Numbered from the stretch's first letter, positions 7,719-16,606 are shown. The stretch: 64,000 nucleotides of DNA from Pelagibacter sp052048135 (GCF_052048135.1 NZ_JBNAIM010000002.1:744001-808000), one strand, 5' to 3'. The notes: generated by a model not told the origin, from the letters alone. Numbers and translations: made by a program.

Positions 7719-9028
7719 TTATTTAAATTTTTATAAATCGGAAAATTGGAGCACAAATTAATAACTTCTTGTCTTACTTCATTTTCAACCTTACTATTGT
7801 CGTTAGGATTTTCTGACAAACCTTCAATAACTTTAGTAATTAATTCTCCAACTTTTTCAAATTCTTTTAAACCAAAACCTCTTGTTGTTGCGGCTTGTGA
7901 ACCTAATCTAATTCCTGATGTGATCATAGGTTTTTCTGTATCAAATGGTATTCCATTTTTATTACATGTAATATTAGCTCTGCATAAACTTTCAGCCGCT
8001 ATATTTCCTTTTACACCAAAAGGTCTTAAATCTACTAGCATTAAATGAGTATCAGTTCCCCCTGAATAAATTTTAAAACCATTATTTTTTAAAGTCTCAG
8101 CTAGTATTTTTGCATTAGCTAAAACATTTTTTATATAAGTTTGAAATTCAGGTTTTAAAGCTTCAAAAAACCCTGCAGCTTTTGCTGCAATGATATGCAT
8201 TAAAGGTCCACCTTGATAGCCAGGAAAAACTGCAGTATCAAATTTTTTACCAAGATCAATGTCATTAGATAAAATTATACCACCTCTTGCACTTCTAAAA
8301 ACTTTATGTGTTGTCGATGTTACTACGTGTGCATAATCACATGGATTTGGATAACCTTTACCAGCAACCAATCCTGAGAAATGAGCCATATCAACCATAA
8401 GATAAGCTCCAACTTTGTCAGCTATTTCTCTAAATCTTTTAAAATCAATTACTCTAGAGTATGCACTTCCACCAGCAATAATAAGTTTTGGTTTATGTTC
8501 TAAAGCAAGTTTTTCAACATTATCATAATCAATAAGCTCAGATTTTTTATCAACATCGTAACTAATTGCATTAAACCATTTACCTGACATTGATATTTTT
8601 AAGCCATGAGTAATGTGTCCTCCTGAATTTAAACTCATACCCATAAAAGTATCATTAGGTTTTAATAGAGCTAGAAAGACAGCACCATTCGCTTGCGCTC
8701 CTGAATGAGGTTGTACATTTGCATATTTGCAGTTAAAAAGTTTTTTGATTCTTTCTAACGCCAATTCTTCAGCTACATCAACATGTTCACAACCATTATA
8801 ATATCTTTTACCAGGATAACCCTCTGCATATTTATTAGTTAAAACTGATCCCTGAGCTTCTAGTACAGCTTGAGAAACAATATTTTCTGATGCAATAAGC
8901 TCTATATGATTTTGTTGTCTTATCAATTCGTCATTTATAGCTTTAAATAAGTCTGGATCAGACTTTGAGAGACTCTTTTCAAAAAAGTCTTTATAATCAG
9001 AATTGATATATTTAGCTTCGCTTGACAT
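7715..9028 (-). CDS. glyA: Serine hydroxymethyltransferase
   Basis: SHMT interconverts serine plus THF with glycine plus 5,10-methylene-THF and supplies one-carbon units. The 437 aa protein has HIELIASENIVS at 41-52 and the PLP-lysine motif TSTTHKVFRSARGG at 237-250 (K242). The usual form is TTTTHKTLRGPRGG, so residues around the lysine differ (TLRGP to VFRSA) while the lysine and RGG are kept. The C-terminal GIRLGSQAATTRG is also present. It overlaps nrdR by 4 bases and follows rpiB by 2. It links to the sarcosine oxidase cluster at 20860-25953, whose products are also glycine and methylene-THF. Confidence 0.97.
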   Translation of the reverse strand: MSSEAKYINSDYKDFFEKSLSKSDPDLFKAINDELIRQQNHIELIASENIVSQAVLEAQGSVLTNKYAEGYPGKRYYNGCEHVDVAEELALERIKKLFNCKYANVQPHSGAQANGAVFLALLKPNDTFMGMSLNSGGHITHGLKISMSGKWFNAISYDVDKKSELIDYDNVEKLALEHKPKLIIAGGSAYSRVIDFKRFREIADKVGAYLMVDMAHFSGLVAGKGYPNPCDYAHVVTSTTHKVFRSARGGIILSNDIDLGKKFDTAVFPGYQGGPLMHIIAAKAAGFFEALKPEFQTYIKNVLANAKILAETLKNNGFKIYSGGTDTHLMLVDLRPFGVKGNIAAESLCRANITCNKNGIPFDTEKPMITSGIRLGSQAATTRGFGLKEFEKVGELITKVIEGLSENPNDNSKVENEVRQEVINLCSNFPIYKNLNK

Positions 9029-9030
9029 AA

Positions 9031-9456
9031 TTAAATTTTCTTAATTCTTTTTAAGTGTCTTCCACCTTCAAACTTTGTTTTTAAAAAAATATTTATCATA
9101 TTCATTACATTTTTTTTCTTAAGTAGTCTTGAGCCTAATGTAATGATATTTGCATCGTTATGCAATCTTGATAATTTTGTTGATTTTAAATTAAAACATT
9201 GTGCTGCACGTATATTTTTGTGTCTATTTGCAGCAATATTCATACCCATTCCTGAACCACAAACAAGTATGCCTAGATGATTTCTGTTGATTTTTACTTT
9301 TTTTGCTACTTTATGAGCAAAGTCTGGATAATCTACTCGATTATCATTAATGGGACCTAAATCAGTAAAATTGTAATTTCTTTTTTTTAGATAAACTTTG
9401 ATATCTTCTTTAAGTTTATACCCTGCGTGATCTGAAGATATAAATATTTTTTTCAA
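9031..9456 (-). CDS. rpiB: Ribose-5-phosphate isomerase B
   Basis: RpiB interconverts ribose 5-phosphate and ribulose 5-phosphate. Ribulose 5-phosphate is the substrate of the DHBP synthase encoded downstream in the same strand run. The 141 aa protein begins MKKIFISSDHAGYKLKE. It has the catalytic cysteine C66 in GILVCGSGMGMNIAANR and the family's NDANIITLGSRLL near residue 101. The C-terminus ends with FEGGRHLKRI, typical of RpiB. It sits between the 2OG-type hydroxylase gene and glyA with one- or two-base gaps. Confidence 0.95.
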   Translation of the reverse strand: MKKIFISSDHAGYKLKEDIKVYLKKRNYNFTDLGPINDNRVDYPDFAHKVAKKVKINRNHLGILVCGSGMGMNIAANRHKNIRAAQCFNLKSTKLSRLHNDANIITLGSRLLKKKNVMNMINIFLKTKFEGGRHLKRIKKI

Positions 9457-9457
9457 A

Positions 9458-10048
9458 TTAATTAAATTTATAATCTAATACACAAGCCACTAAGTGAATT
9501 CTGTTCTCTTCTCCACCATTGAATGCATTATGATATTTAGTATTATTAGTAATCCAAACTGATCCATCAGCTGGTAAATGTTTACAAACATTGTCGATAA
9601 CCATATGACAACCAGGGTTCGTTATTATTGGTATATGTAATCTTGGCTCAGGATCTCTATGCCAACTTAAAGTTGATCTTGGTTGTTTTAATAATATTCT
9701 TACTCTTCCTAATTTATATTTTGATGAAAGAACATCAAACACCTCTTTAAAATATGTGTTTTTAAAATCATCAATGAACTCTGAGTATGCAGCCTCATCA
9801 ATTTTTTCATCTCTAATAGCTTCTTTCCCAGATGAATCTGGCATTGTCCAAAAAACACCTCTAGCTTTGTGACCTTTGATTGAATCTGGATCTCCAGGTA
9901 TCTGGGTTAAAGAAATAGCACCAAAATTTGTTACTCCCTCTGGCCCACTAAAATTTTTAATTTTTAGTATCTCTTTATAAGCTTTTTGAAGTTCAGTAAT
10001 GTCAAATTTGACATCTTGTTTTTGAAAATCATTAAAATTTAAATTCAT
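9458..10048 (-). CDS. Aspartyl/asparaginyl beta-hydroxylase-like 2-oxoglutarate oxygenase
   Basis: The 196 aa product looks like a cupin-fold Fe(II)/2-oxoglutarate oxygenase of the aspartyl/asparaginyl beta-hydroxylase type. The iron triad would be H130 and D132 in LSWHRDPEPRLHIPI and H173 in KYHNAFNGG. R183 in ENRIHLVACV is a candidate 2-oxoglutarate ligand. The segment LHIPIITNPGCHMVIDN and LPADGSVWITNN match the usual family layout. There is no signal peptide, so it is cytosolic. It is the first gene of the minus-strand run leading into rpiB and glyA. The substrate, whether a free amino acid, a small molecule or a protein residue, cannot be told from sequence. Confidence 0.72.
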   Translation of the reverse strand: MNLNFNDFQKQDVKFDITELQKAYKEILKIKNFSGPEGVTNFGAISLTQIPGDPDSIKGHKARGVFWTMPDSSGKEAIRDEKIDEAAYSEFIDDFKNTYFKEVFDVLSSKYKLGRVRILLKQPRSTLSWHRDPEPRLHIPIITNPGCHMVIDNVCKHLPADGSVWITNNTKYHNAFNGGEENRIHLVACVLDYKFN

Positions 10049-10072
10049 ATGATTGTTTAATATCTTTTTTAA

Positions 10073-10090
10073 GTTATATTTGTATATAAC
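10073..10090. repeat. Perfect 7-bp inverted repeat in divergent intergenic region
   Basis: GTTATAT, a 4-base gap TTGT, then ATATAAC form an exact dyad in the 72-base spacer between the divergent hydroxylase gene and hemB. It could be an operator serving both promoters, but AT-rich dyads arise easily by chance. It does not have a T-run that would make it a terminator. Confidence 0.4.
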
Positions 10091-10109
10091 ATTTGTCGCA
10101 TATTATAAA
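10080..10109 (+). promoter_or_regulatory. Candidate hemB promoter
   Basis: TTGTAT at 10080-10085 and TATAAA at 10104-10109 with an 18-base spacer. The predicted transcript would start only a few bases before the hemB ATG at 10121, giving a very short leader. The -35 box overlaps the dyad at 10073-10090. The match is moderate and the region is AT-rich. Confidence 0.33.
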
Positions 10110-10120
10110 TAAATTTTGAA

Positions 10121-11110
10121 ATGATAACAGGAAAATTTCCAAATTTGAGACTTAGACGCAGTCGAAAAAATGATTGGTCTAGAAGGTTGATTGAAGAAAA
10201 CAGTCTGTCAGCCAGTGATTTTATATTACCAATATTCATAATTGAGGGCAAAAATAAAAAACAAGAAGTAAATTCTATGCCCGGAGTTTATCGTTATACA
10301 CTAGATAAAATTAATTTTGTTGTTGATAGGGCTATAAAGAATGGCATACCTATGATCGCTTTATTTCCGTATACTAATAAGAAAAAGAAAAATAAATTTG
10401 GTACTGAAGCACTTAATGAAGATAATTTAGTTTGTAAAGCTCTTCAATCAATTAAAAGAAAATATAAAAATGAAATTGGAATTATGTGCGATGTAGCTTT
10501 AGATCCATATACTTCTCATGGTCATGACGGCCTTTTTACAAATAATTATGTTTTGAATGATGAAACAGTAAACATTTTGGTAAAACAATCTTTGTTACAA
10601 GCTCAGATGGGTTGTGATGTCCTTGCACCATCAGATATGATGGATGGAAGAATTGGAAAAATCAGAAAATATTTGGATAAAAATGGTTATAAAATGACAC
10701 AAATTTTATCGTACGCTGTTAAATATGCCTCGAGTTTTTATGGACCCTTTCGTGATGCGGTAGGTTCTAAGGGTTTTCTTAAAGGAGACAAAAAAAATTA
10801 TCAAATGGATTTTAGGAATAGTAATGAGGCATTAAGAGAAGTTGCGCTAGATATTAAAGAAGGTGCAGATATGGTAATGGTTAAGCCAGGACTTCCATAT
10901 CTTGATATAATTAGTTCTGTTAAAGAAAATTTTAAAATTCCTGTTATGGCATATCAAGTTTCTGGAGAATATAGTTTATTAACTAACGGTGTTAATAAAA
11001 ATCTTATTGACCAAAATGTAATTTTAGAGAGTCTTATTGCATTTAAGAGAGCTGGAGCAAATGCAATTGTCAGTTATTATGCTGACAGATTAGATAAAAT
11101 TTTAAAATAA
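10121..11110 (+). CDS. hemB: Delta-aminolevulinic acid dehydratase (porphobilinogen synthase), zinc-free type
   Basis: HemB joins two aminolevulinate molecules into porphobilinogen for haem. The 329 aa protein has the Schiff-base lysines K201 (SYAVKYASSFYGPFRDA) and K255 (MVMVKPGLPYLD). The active-site metal segment reads CDVALDPYTSHGHDG at 123-137. Zinc enzymes have three cysteines there; this one has Ala126, Asp128 and Asp136, so it belongs to the zinc-independent, magnesium-type group seen in many proteobacteria. It is the only plus-strand gene between two long minus-strand runs. Its stop codon lies immediately next to the stop codon of the convergent recO, with no gap. Confidence 0.97.
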   Translation: MITGKFPNLRLRRSRKNDWSRRLIEENSLSASDFILPIFIIEGKNKKQEVNSMPGVYRYTLDKINFVVDRAIKNGIPMIALFPYTNKKKKNKFGTEALNEDNLVCKALQSIKRKYKNEIGIMCDVALDPYTSHGHDGLFTNNYVLNDETVNILVKQSLLQAQMGCDVLAPSDMMDGRIGKIRKYLDKNGYKMTQILSYAVKYASSFYGPFRDAVGSKGFLKGDKKNYQMDFRNSNEALREVALDIKEGADMVMVKPGLPYLDIISSVKENFKIPVMAYQVSGEYSLLTNGVNKNLIDQNVILESLIAFKRAGANAIVSYYADRLDKILK

Positions 11111-11791
11111 TCACTTAACAGTACTTATAAATTCTAATCTACTCGAGGGTTGGTTTAGATTATTAGGTTTTAAAATAGTTTTTTCTAAATAATCTCCAAC
11201 AAATTTTAATCCTTTTTGTAAATTTATTATATCAACACTTGTTACATTTTGATCTACTAAAAAATTTGGTATTATTTTTTTTTCTATTGAAGATTTAGAA
11301 ACATACTTAAACTCATTTCCAATCAATTTTTTATCAACTAAATCTTTTAAATCTAAGTCATATCCAAGTAATTTAAATAATTCTAATTCCCAAAAAATAT
11401 ACTCTTTGATCCAATCTTTATTGTTGAGTAATAAATAAAATTTATTGATCAAAATATAAATATCTTTATTAGTTTGATAATCTGCAGTTAATAACTTAAC
11501 TAGCTGCATTGCAGAAAGAATAGATAATAATTTTTGTGGATTTTCGAAATATATTGGTGATAAAGCTTTTAAAATCTCAACCTTAAAATATCCAATTTTA
11601 TTATCTGATTTTGAATTAAAATTCACATGAATTTCATTGCCAATTTGAAGATAATTTTTTATTTTTTTTGAAGTTCCACCAAATATTATTCCTGAAACTT
11701 TACCATGGTTTTTTGTATAAATCTCTGAAATGATTGAATTTTCATTATATTTATTTTTTGAAAGTAAAAAACCAGTGTCGTCCCAAATCAT
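11111..11791 (-). CDS. recO: DNA repair protein RecO
   Basis: RecO loads RecA with RecR at single-strand gaps. The 226 aa protein begins with the OB-fold typical of the family (IWDDTGFLLSKNKYNENSIISEIYTKNHGKVSG) and continues with a helical C-domain containing FWELELFKLLGYDLDL, the usual landmark. It contains no cysteine, so the C-terminal zinc finger of some RecO proteins is absent. It overlaps rnc by 4 bases. In many alphaproteobacteria era lies between rnc and recO; here it does not. Confidence 0.88.
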   Translation of the reverse strand: MIWDDTGFLLSKNKYNENSIISEIYTKNHGKVSGIIFGGTSKKIKNYLQIGNEIHVNFNSKSDNKIGYFKVEILKALSPIYFENPQKLLSILSAMQLVKLLTADYQTNKDIYILINKFYLLLNNKDWIKEYIFWELELFKLLGYDLDLKDLVDKKLIGNEFKYVSKSSIEKKIIPNFLVDQNVTSVDIINLQKGLKFVGDYLEKTILKPNNLNQPSSRLEFISTVK

Positions 11792-12459
11792 ATATTTTTA
11801 ATATTTTTTAAACATGATATAGCAGCATTTTGTTCAGCATCCTTTTTAGATTTGCCCTCTGCAATATATAATTTGGTATCAATTAACTTTACTCCAACTT
11901 TAAAAAGTGGTTTGTGTCTAGGTCCAGTATTGGAGATTAATTTATATAATGGTAATTTTTTAAATTTTTTTAATGAATATTCTTGTAATTTAGTTTTAGC
12001 ATCAATCGGTGTAATAATACTATTCTTAATATGATTTGACCATAAATTCAAAATAATCTTTTCTGAAGTATTTAATCCTTTTTCCAAAAATATTGATCCT
12101 ATCAATGCCTCTAGACTATCTGCTAAAACTTTATCTTCAATTATCTTTTTTTTATCATTCATATTGAATGTAAAAATATATTTATGAAGTTCTAACTTTT
12201 TTGCAATTTCTAAACATGTTTTTTTATTTACTAATGATGCAAATTTTTTATCTAAAATACCTTCTTTTTCATCTGGATAAGTCTCTATTAGCTTTTTAGA
12301 AATTATCAAACCTAATACCCTATCTCCTAAAAATTCTAACTTCTCATAATTATTTACTCTATCAAAACTTTTATGAGTCAATGATCTTAATAATAAATTC
12401 TTATCTTTAAAATTAATCTTAATTTTTTTTTCCAAGTCGGTTAAATTTATATTCATCAA
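11788..12459 (-). CDS. rnc: Ribonuclease III
   Basis: RNase III cuts double-stranded RNA and processes rRNA precursors. The 223 aa protein has the nuclease signature NYEKLEFLGDRVLG at 37-50, the second acidic site DSLEALIGSIFLE at 114-126 (E117), and a double-stranded RNA-binding domain at about 152-220 ending with EGKSKKDAEQNAA. The lepB stop and rnc start overlap by 4 bases. An internal ATG at codon 2 (MM start) is equally possible and changes nothing of substance. Confidence 0.96.
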   Translation of the reverse strand: MMNINLTDLEKKIKINFKDKNLLLRSLTHKSFDRVNNYEKLEFLGDRVLGLIISKKLIETYPDEKEGILDKKFASLVNKKTCLEIAKKLELHKYIFTFNMNDKKKIIEDKVLADSLEALIGSIFLEKGLNTSEKIILNLWSNHIKNSIITPIDAKTKLQEYSLKKFKKLPLYKLISNTGPRHKPLFKVGVKLIDTKLYIAEGKSKKDAEQNAAISCLKNIKNI

Positions 12460-13190
12460 TTAATTCTTTTAAAAAATCTATTAAATCTTAGAGATTTATT
12501 CCAATTCCAAAATGAAAAAATACTTCCTTTTGTTCTGTCTGATGAAAAAAAAATAAATTGAGCTTTTCCGACAAGATTATCTTTGTGAACATATCCTACA
12601 CTTGATAGAAATCTGCTATCTTTAGAACAGTCTCTGTTATCACCAAGAAAAAAATAATTATTTTCAGGCACTTTAAAAGTATCAGAATTTTGAAAAGGAA
12701 AATTTTTTAAATAAACTGATATGTAGTTTTCATCATTAGGTAATTTTTCTTCAAAAGTAAATACATCAATTTTTCTTCCTCCACAAAATATTATATCTTT
12801 ACTAGATTTTTTTGATTTAATTATTTCATTATTATTTAGGTATAGGTTTGAGTCTATAAATCTGATTGTGTCACCTGGAAGACCTATTAATCTTTTAATA
12901 TAATCTGTTCTATTGTCTGCAGGTGTTTTAAAAACAATTACATCCCCTCTTTTTGGTTCATTAAACATTAATCTACCTTTAAATAGTGGAGGACTAAATG
13001 GGAATGAATGTTTGCTATAACCATATGAATATTTTGTAACAAAAATTCTATCACCGACTAACAAATTTGGTTCCATTGATGATGAGGGTATATAAAACGG
13101 CTGTAATAATAAGGATCTAATGATGATTGCAATTATTAAAGCATAAAATAAAGTTTTTACATTATCTATAATAAAATTTTTATTAAACAT
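12456..13190 (-). CDS. lepB: Signal peptidase I
   Basis: LepB cleaves signal peptides of secreted proteins at the outer face of the inner membrane. The 244 aa protein has one N-terminal transmembrane helix (about 12-30), the catalytic serine S38 in IPSSSMEPNLLVGD, and the general-base lysine K99 in DYIKRLIGLPGDTI. Later boxes include NYFFLGDNRDCSKDSR. It starts at the base where acpS ends and overlaps rnc by 4 bases. Clients in this window would include the lytic transglycosylase and the ABC solute-binding protein. Confidence 0.96.
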   Translation of the reverse strand: MFNKNFIIDNVKTLFYALIIAIIIRSLLLQPFYIPSSSMEPNLLVGDRIFVTKYSYGYSKHSFPFSPPLFKGRLMFNEPKRGDVIVFKTPADNRTDYIKRLIGLPGDTIRFIDSNLYLNNNEIIKSKKSSKDIIFCGGRKIDVFTFEEKLPNDENYISVYLKNFPFQNSDTFKVPENNYFFLGDNRDCSKDSRFLSSVGYVHKDNLVGKAQFIFFSSDRTKGSIFSFWNWNKSLRFNRFFKRIN

Positions 13191-13576
13191 TATTTCTTTT
13201 GTAATATTGTAAATGCTATTGAGTAATCCTTTTCATCTGAAATTGAAAGAAGCAAATTATAATTATTTATTTTAAAAATCTTTTTGATAATTAGATCTAT
13301 TTTTTTTGATTTTATGTAAAAAGGTTTACCTTTATTATCATTTAAAATCTCAATATCTTTAAAATTAAGATTATTTCTAAAACCTGTTCCAAGAGATTTA
13401 GCAAAAGCTTCTTTAGCAGCAAATCTTTTTGCAAAAAAGTTTGTTTTATTTGATGTATTTAATGAATGTTTAATCTCATTTTTACCAAAAGTTCTTGTTA
13501 AAAAAGTTTTTTTTTTGATCAAATCATTTATTCTTTTGTTGTGGATAATATCTGTGCCGATACCTAGAATTTTCAT
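13190..13576 (-). CDS. acpS: Holo-[acyl-carrier-protein] synthase
   Basis: AcpS transfers 4'-phosphopantetheine from CoA to acyl carrier protein. The 128 aa protein has the two family motifs: GIGTDIIHNKRI at 6-17 with the magnesium ligand D9, and FFAKRFAAKEAFAKSLGTGF at about 48-67. Length is typical. It lies between pdxJ (one-base gap) and lepB (one-base overlap), the usual pdxJ-acpS-lepB-rnc order of alphaproteobacteria. Confidence 0.95.
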   Translation of the reverse strand: MKILGIGTDIIHNKRINDLIKKKTFLTRTFGKNEIKHSLNTSNKTNFFAKRFAAKEAFAKSLGTGFRNNLNFKDIEILNDNKGKPFYIKSKKIDLIIKKIFKINNYNLLLSISDEKDYSIAFTILQKK

Positions 13577-13577
13577 C

Positions 13578-14300
13578 TTATTTTTTTTTTAAAATATCTT
13601 TAAATTTTCTTATAACTTTTGGCAAACTATAAAATATAGATTCACCTATTATAAAATGACCAATATTGAATTCTGTAATTTCATCAATCTTAGATAGTAG
13701 TTTAGTTGTATTATAATCAAGTCCATGACCTGCATGAACTTCTAAATCATTTTTTTTTGCTAATAAAGAGCATCTTTTAATTCTTTCATATTCATTTGAA
13801 TAATCTTTTTTTGATTTAACTAAATTGGCTAATTTTCCTGTATGGATTTCGATACAATCCGTTTTTAACTCTATTGATTTCTTTATATCAGCAAGAGATG
13901 GGTTAATGAATAAACTTGTTCTAATTTTTTTTTTCTTAAATTGCTTAATTATTTTTTTTAATTTAATTTCATTTTTTTTAAGATTCAATCCACCTTCTGT
14001 AGTTATTTCCTTTCTGTTTTCAGGTACAATACAAATAAAATTAGGTTTAAATTTAATAGCTTTTTTAACGATTTCTGAACTTAAAGAAATTTCTAAATTT
14101 ACTAATAAATTTTTTATTGAACATATTTTTTTTGCATCAATATCTTTTATATGTCTTCTGTCTTCTCTTAAATGGATTGTAATAGAATTTGCTCCAGAAT
14201 TTTTTGCAAATTTCGCAGCAAAAATAGGATCAGGATGAAATTCACCACGTGCATTACGTAATGTTGCAATATGATCTATATTTACACCTAGCCTTTTCAC
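13578..14300 (-). CDS. pdxJ: Pyridoxine 5'-phosphate synthase
   Basis: PdxJ condenses deoxyxylulose 5-phosphate with an aminoacetone phosphate to form pyridoxine 5'-phosphate, the last ring-forming step of the DXP-dependent B6 pathway. The 240 aa protein opens with RLGVNIDHIATLRNARGEFHPDP, a clear family signature. It also has ITIHLREDRRHI, IEIHTGKLA and LEVHAGHGLDYNT. The barrel length is normal. It overlaps pyrE by 4 bases. Whether the rest of the pathway (pdxA, pdxB and others) exists cannot be judged here. Confidence 0.96.
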   Translation of the reverse strand: MKRLGVNIDHIATLRNARGEFHPDPIFAAKFAKNSGANSITIHLREDRRHIKDIDAKKICSIKNLLVNLEISLSSEIVKKAIKFKPNFICIVPENRKEITTEGGLNLKKNEIKLKKIIKQFKKKKIRTSLFINPSLADIKKSIELKTDCIEIHTGKLANLVKSKKDYSNEYERIKRCSLLAKKNDLEVHAGHGLDYNTTKLLSKIDEITEFNIGHFIIGESIFYSLPKVIRKFKDILKKK

Positions 14301-14884
14301 TTAATAAATCTACTTCCAGGCGTTGTTATCGGAATTAATTTTAATTCTTTTGGTAGCTTATTTTTTTTATAAGTTGGAACATTTATCTTTAAGTGTGAAA
14401 TTATCTTTTTATCAATTTTTAATGATTTTTTTGATGATCTGTCTATTATTGATGCAAAACCAACTAATGTCGCCTTTGATCTTTTTATCAATTTAACACA
14501 TTCTAAACTTGATTTACCTGTTGTTATCACATCTTCAATTATCAAAACTTTTGATCCTTTTTTTATATTAAAACCTCGTCTTAAAGTAAATTTTCCTTTG
14601 ACTCTTTCACAAAATATTGTTTCTTTTTTTAAAATTTTACCTATTTCATATCCAATAATAACACCTCCCATAGCAGGTGCTAAAATTAAATCAATTTTTT
14701 TAAAACTTTTTTTTATCTTTTGAGCAAATGATTTACATATTTTTTCAGCTTCAGTTGGAAAACTTAAAAGTTTAGCACATTGAATATATTTTGATGAATG
14801 TAAACCTGAGGATAAAACGAAATGTCCTTCTAGTAACGCATTAGTCTTTCTTAAAATATCTAAGGATTTTTTGTGTGAAAGCAT
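14297..14884 (-). CDS. pyrE: Orotate phosphoribosyltransferase
   Basis: PyrE adds phosphoribose from PRPP to orotate in pyrimidine synthesis. The 195 aa protein starts with the usual LRKTNALLEGHFVLSSGLHS. It has ILAPAMGGVIIGYEIG and the PRPP-binding loop VLIIEDVITTGKSS. The first 44 bases of the gene lie inside the 3' end of rel. The start is supported because the family's conserved N-terminal segment begins within that overlap. pyrB and pyrC' of the same pathway are at 34672-36899. Confidence 0.95.
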   Translation of the reverse strand: MLSHKKSLDILRKTNALLEGHFVLSSGLHSSKYIQCAKLLSFPTEAEKICKSFAQKIKKSFKKIDLILAPAMGGVIIGYEIGKILKKETIFCERVKGKFTLRRGFNIKKGSKVLIIEDVITTGKSSLECVKLIKRSKATLVGFASIIDRSSKKSLKIDKKIISHLKINVPTYKKNKLPKELKLIPITTPGSRFIK

Positions 14885-16586
14885 TTCTTTTATCTTCGTG
14901 TCTGATTATCTTAAATTTTATACCTTTTTGTTTAAGCTCTGCAATAAAATTAGTAAAATTTTTAAGATCGGTTATTATCAATTGAAACTTAAAATTAATA
15001 TAATCAGGGTTTTTTCCTGCCATAACAAGATTAGAAATATTTAGTTTATGGTCCCCAATTAATGAGCTTACGTTTCCTAATTGTCCTGGTTTGTCAGGTA
15101 AAGAAATCCATAAAGTAGTATTATATTTCCTAACTTTTTCTTCTTTTTTTTCTCCTCTATCGTGCCAATATCTTCTTATTGCAGCTCTTGCTTTACCAGT
15201 TTTAGTTGTTGGTATCCAGTGCAAAGAAGGAGATTGTTTTTTTGAAGTAATAATATTTACTCTATCTCCATTTCTTAAAATTGCTTGAAGTTCACTTTTA
15301 TTTCCATTTATTTCACACCCAATAGCAGTGTCACCTATCTTTGTATGGACCGCATAAGCAAAATCTATTGGGGTTGCATCTTTGGGTAATTTAATTACCG
15401 AGCCTTTTGGTGTGAAACAAAATACATTTTCTTGAAACATTTGTAATTTTGTATACTCATATGAATGTTCAGGATTTTCATTTTTTTCAATGATTTCCAC
15501 TAAATCTTTTAACCAGTCATATTCTTTCCAGGTCAAAGAACTAAATTTTTCTGATGATTTATATTGCCAATGAGATGCTATACCTCTTTCTGCAAAGTCA
15601 TGCATAGTTTTGGTTCTTATTTGAATTTCAATCGGTTTCTTGTATGAACCAATTACTGCTGTATGGATTGATTTATAGCCATTGATTTTGGGTGAGGATA
15701 TATAATCTTTAAATTTACCTGGTATACAATTATATTCCTTATGAAGAACACCTAAAGTTTTGTAGCAATTGTCAATATCATCTAAAATTATTCTAAAGCC
15801 AATAATATCTGTTATTTGTTCTAATGAAACACGTTTTTTTTGTAATTTTCTCCAGATTGAAAAAGGAGTTTTTTCTCGTCCATAAATTTCTGATTTAATA
15901 TTATTTTTATTTAACATATTTTTTATTTCATAAGAAAGTGTTTCAAAAATATCTTTTTTATCTAATTTTATTTCATCAAGTCTATTTTGAATTAAAGATC
16001 GTGCATCATTATTCAAAACTTCAAATGATAAATCTTCTAACTCATCTCTAATTCTGTGCATTCCCATTCTGTCAGCAAGTGGTGCATAGATTTCCATTGT
16101 TTCTTGGGCTATTCTTTTTTTTTTCTCATCTTTTGTAATCGCTTTAATTGTTCTCATATTGTGCAAACGATCAGCAATTTTTACTAATAAAACTCTTATA
16201 TCTTTTGAAGTAGCTAAGATCAATTTTCTAAAATTTTCGGCCTTAGAATTAGAAGACGCAGTATTTTCTAAAACAGATATTTTCGTTACACCATCAACTA
16301 AATCTGCAACTTCATCACCAAACTCACCTTTGATAGTCTCGTAGGTAGCAAAAGTATCTTCTATAGTGTCATGTAGTAACCCAGTTGTTATTGTTGCACT
16401 GTCTAATTTTAAATCTGTGAGAATATTTGCTACTTCGATAGGATGAACAGAATAAGGGTCTCCTGAAGCTCTTTTTTGATTACTGTGAGCTTTGACAGCA
16501 AAATTATAAGCTTTATTCAACTTTTCAGGATTTAAAAACTTATTATATACTTTTACTTTATTTATTAAATCTTCAGAGTTTAACAT
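14841..16586 (-). CDS. rel: Bifunctional (p)ppGpp synthetase/hydrolase Rel/SpoT, shortened C-terminus
   Basis: Makes and degrades the stringent-response alarmone (p)ppGpp. The hydrolase HD domain has H34, H48 and the HD pair in LLHDTIEDT at 71-79. The synthetase domain carries EKTPFSIWRKLQKK, ITDIIGFRIIL, NGYKSIHTAVIG and EIQIRTKTMHDFAERGIASHW. A TGS domain follows (VFCFTPKGSVIKLP to GDRVNIITS). An ACT-like domain then comes almost directly (TTLWISLPDKPGQLGNVSSLI), separated by a short basic linker. Full-length Rel/SpoT proteins are usually 700-750 aa with helical and zinc-finger regions between TGS and ACT. At 581 aa, those regions are missing here. This could alter ribosome sensing while leaving catalysis intact (inference). 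Confidence 0.95.
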   Translation of the reverse strand: MLNSEDLINKVKVYNKFLNPEKLNKAYNFAVKAHSNQKRASGDPYSVHPIEVANILTDLKLDSATITTGLLHDTIEDTFATYETIKGEFGDEVADLVDGVTKISVLENTASSNSKAENFRKLILATSKDIRVLLVKIADRLHNMRTIKAITKDEKKKRIAQETMEIYAPLADRMGMHRIRDELEDLSFEVLNNDARSLIQNRLDEIKLDKKDIFETLSYEIKNMLNKNNIKSEIYGREKTPFSIWRKLQKKRVSLEQITDIIGFRIILDDIDNCYKTLGVLHKEYNCIPGKFKDYISSPKINGYKSIHTAVIGSYKKPIEIQIRTKTMHDFAERGIASHWQYKSSEKFSSLTWKEYDWLKDLVEIIEKNENPEHSYEYTKLQMFQENVFCFTPKGSVIKLPKDATPIDFAYAVHTKIGDTAIGCEINGNKSELQAILRNGDRVNIITSKKQSPSLHWIPTTKTGKARAAIRRYWHDRGEKKEEKVRKYNTTLWISLPDKPGQLGNVSSLIGDHKLNISNLVMAGKNPDYINFKFQLIITDLKNFTNFIAELKQKGIKFKIIRHEDKRNAFTQKILRYFKKD

Positions 16587-16606
16587 GATTTTATTATATC
16601 ACTTAT

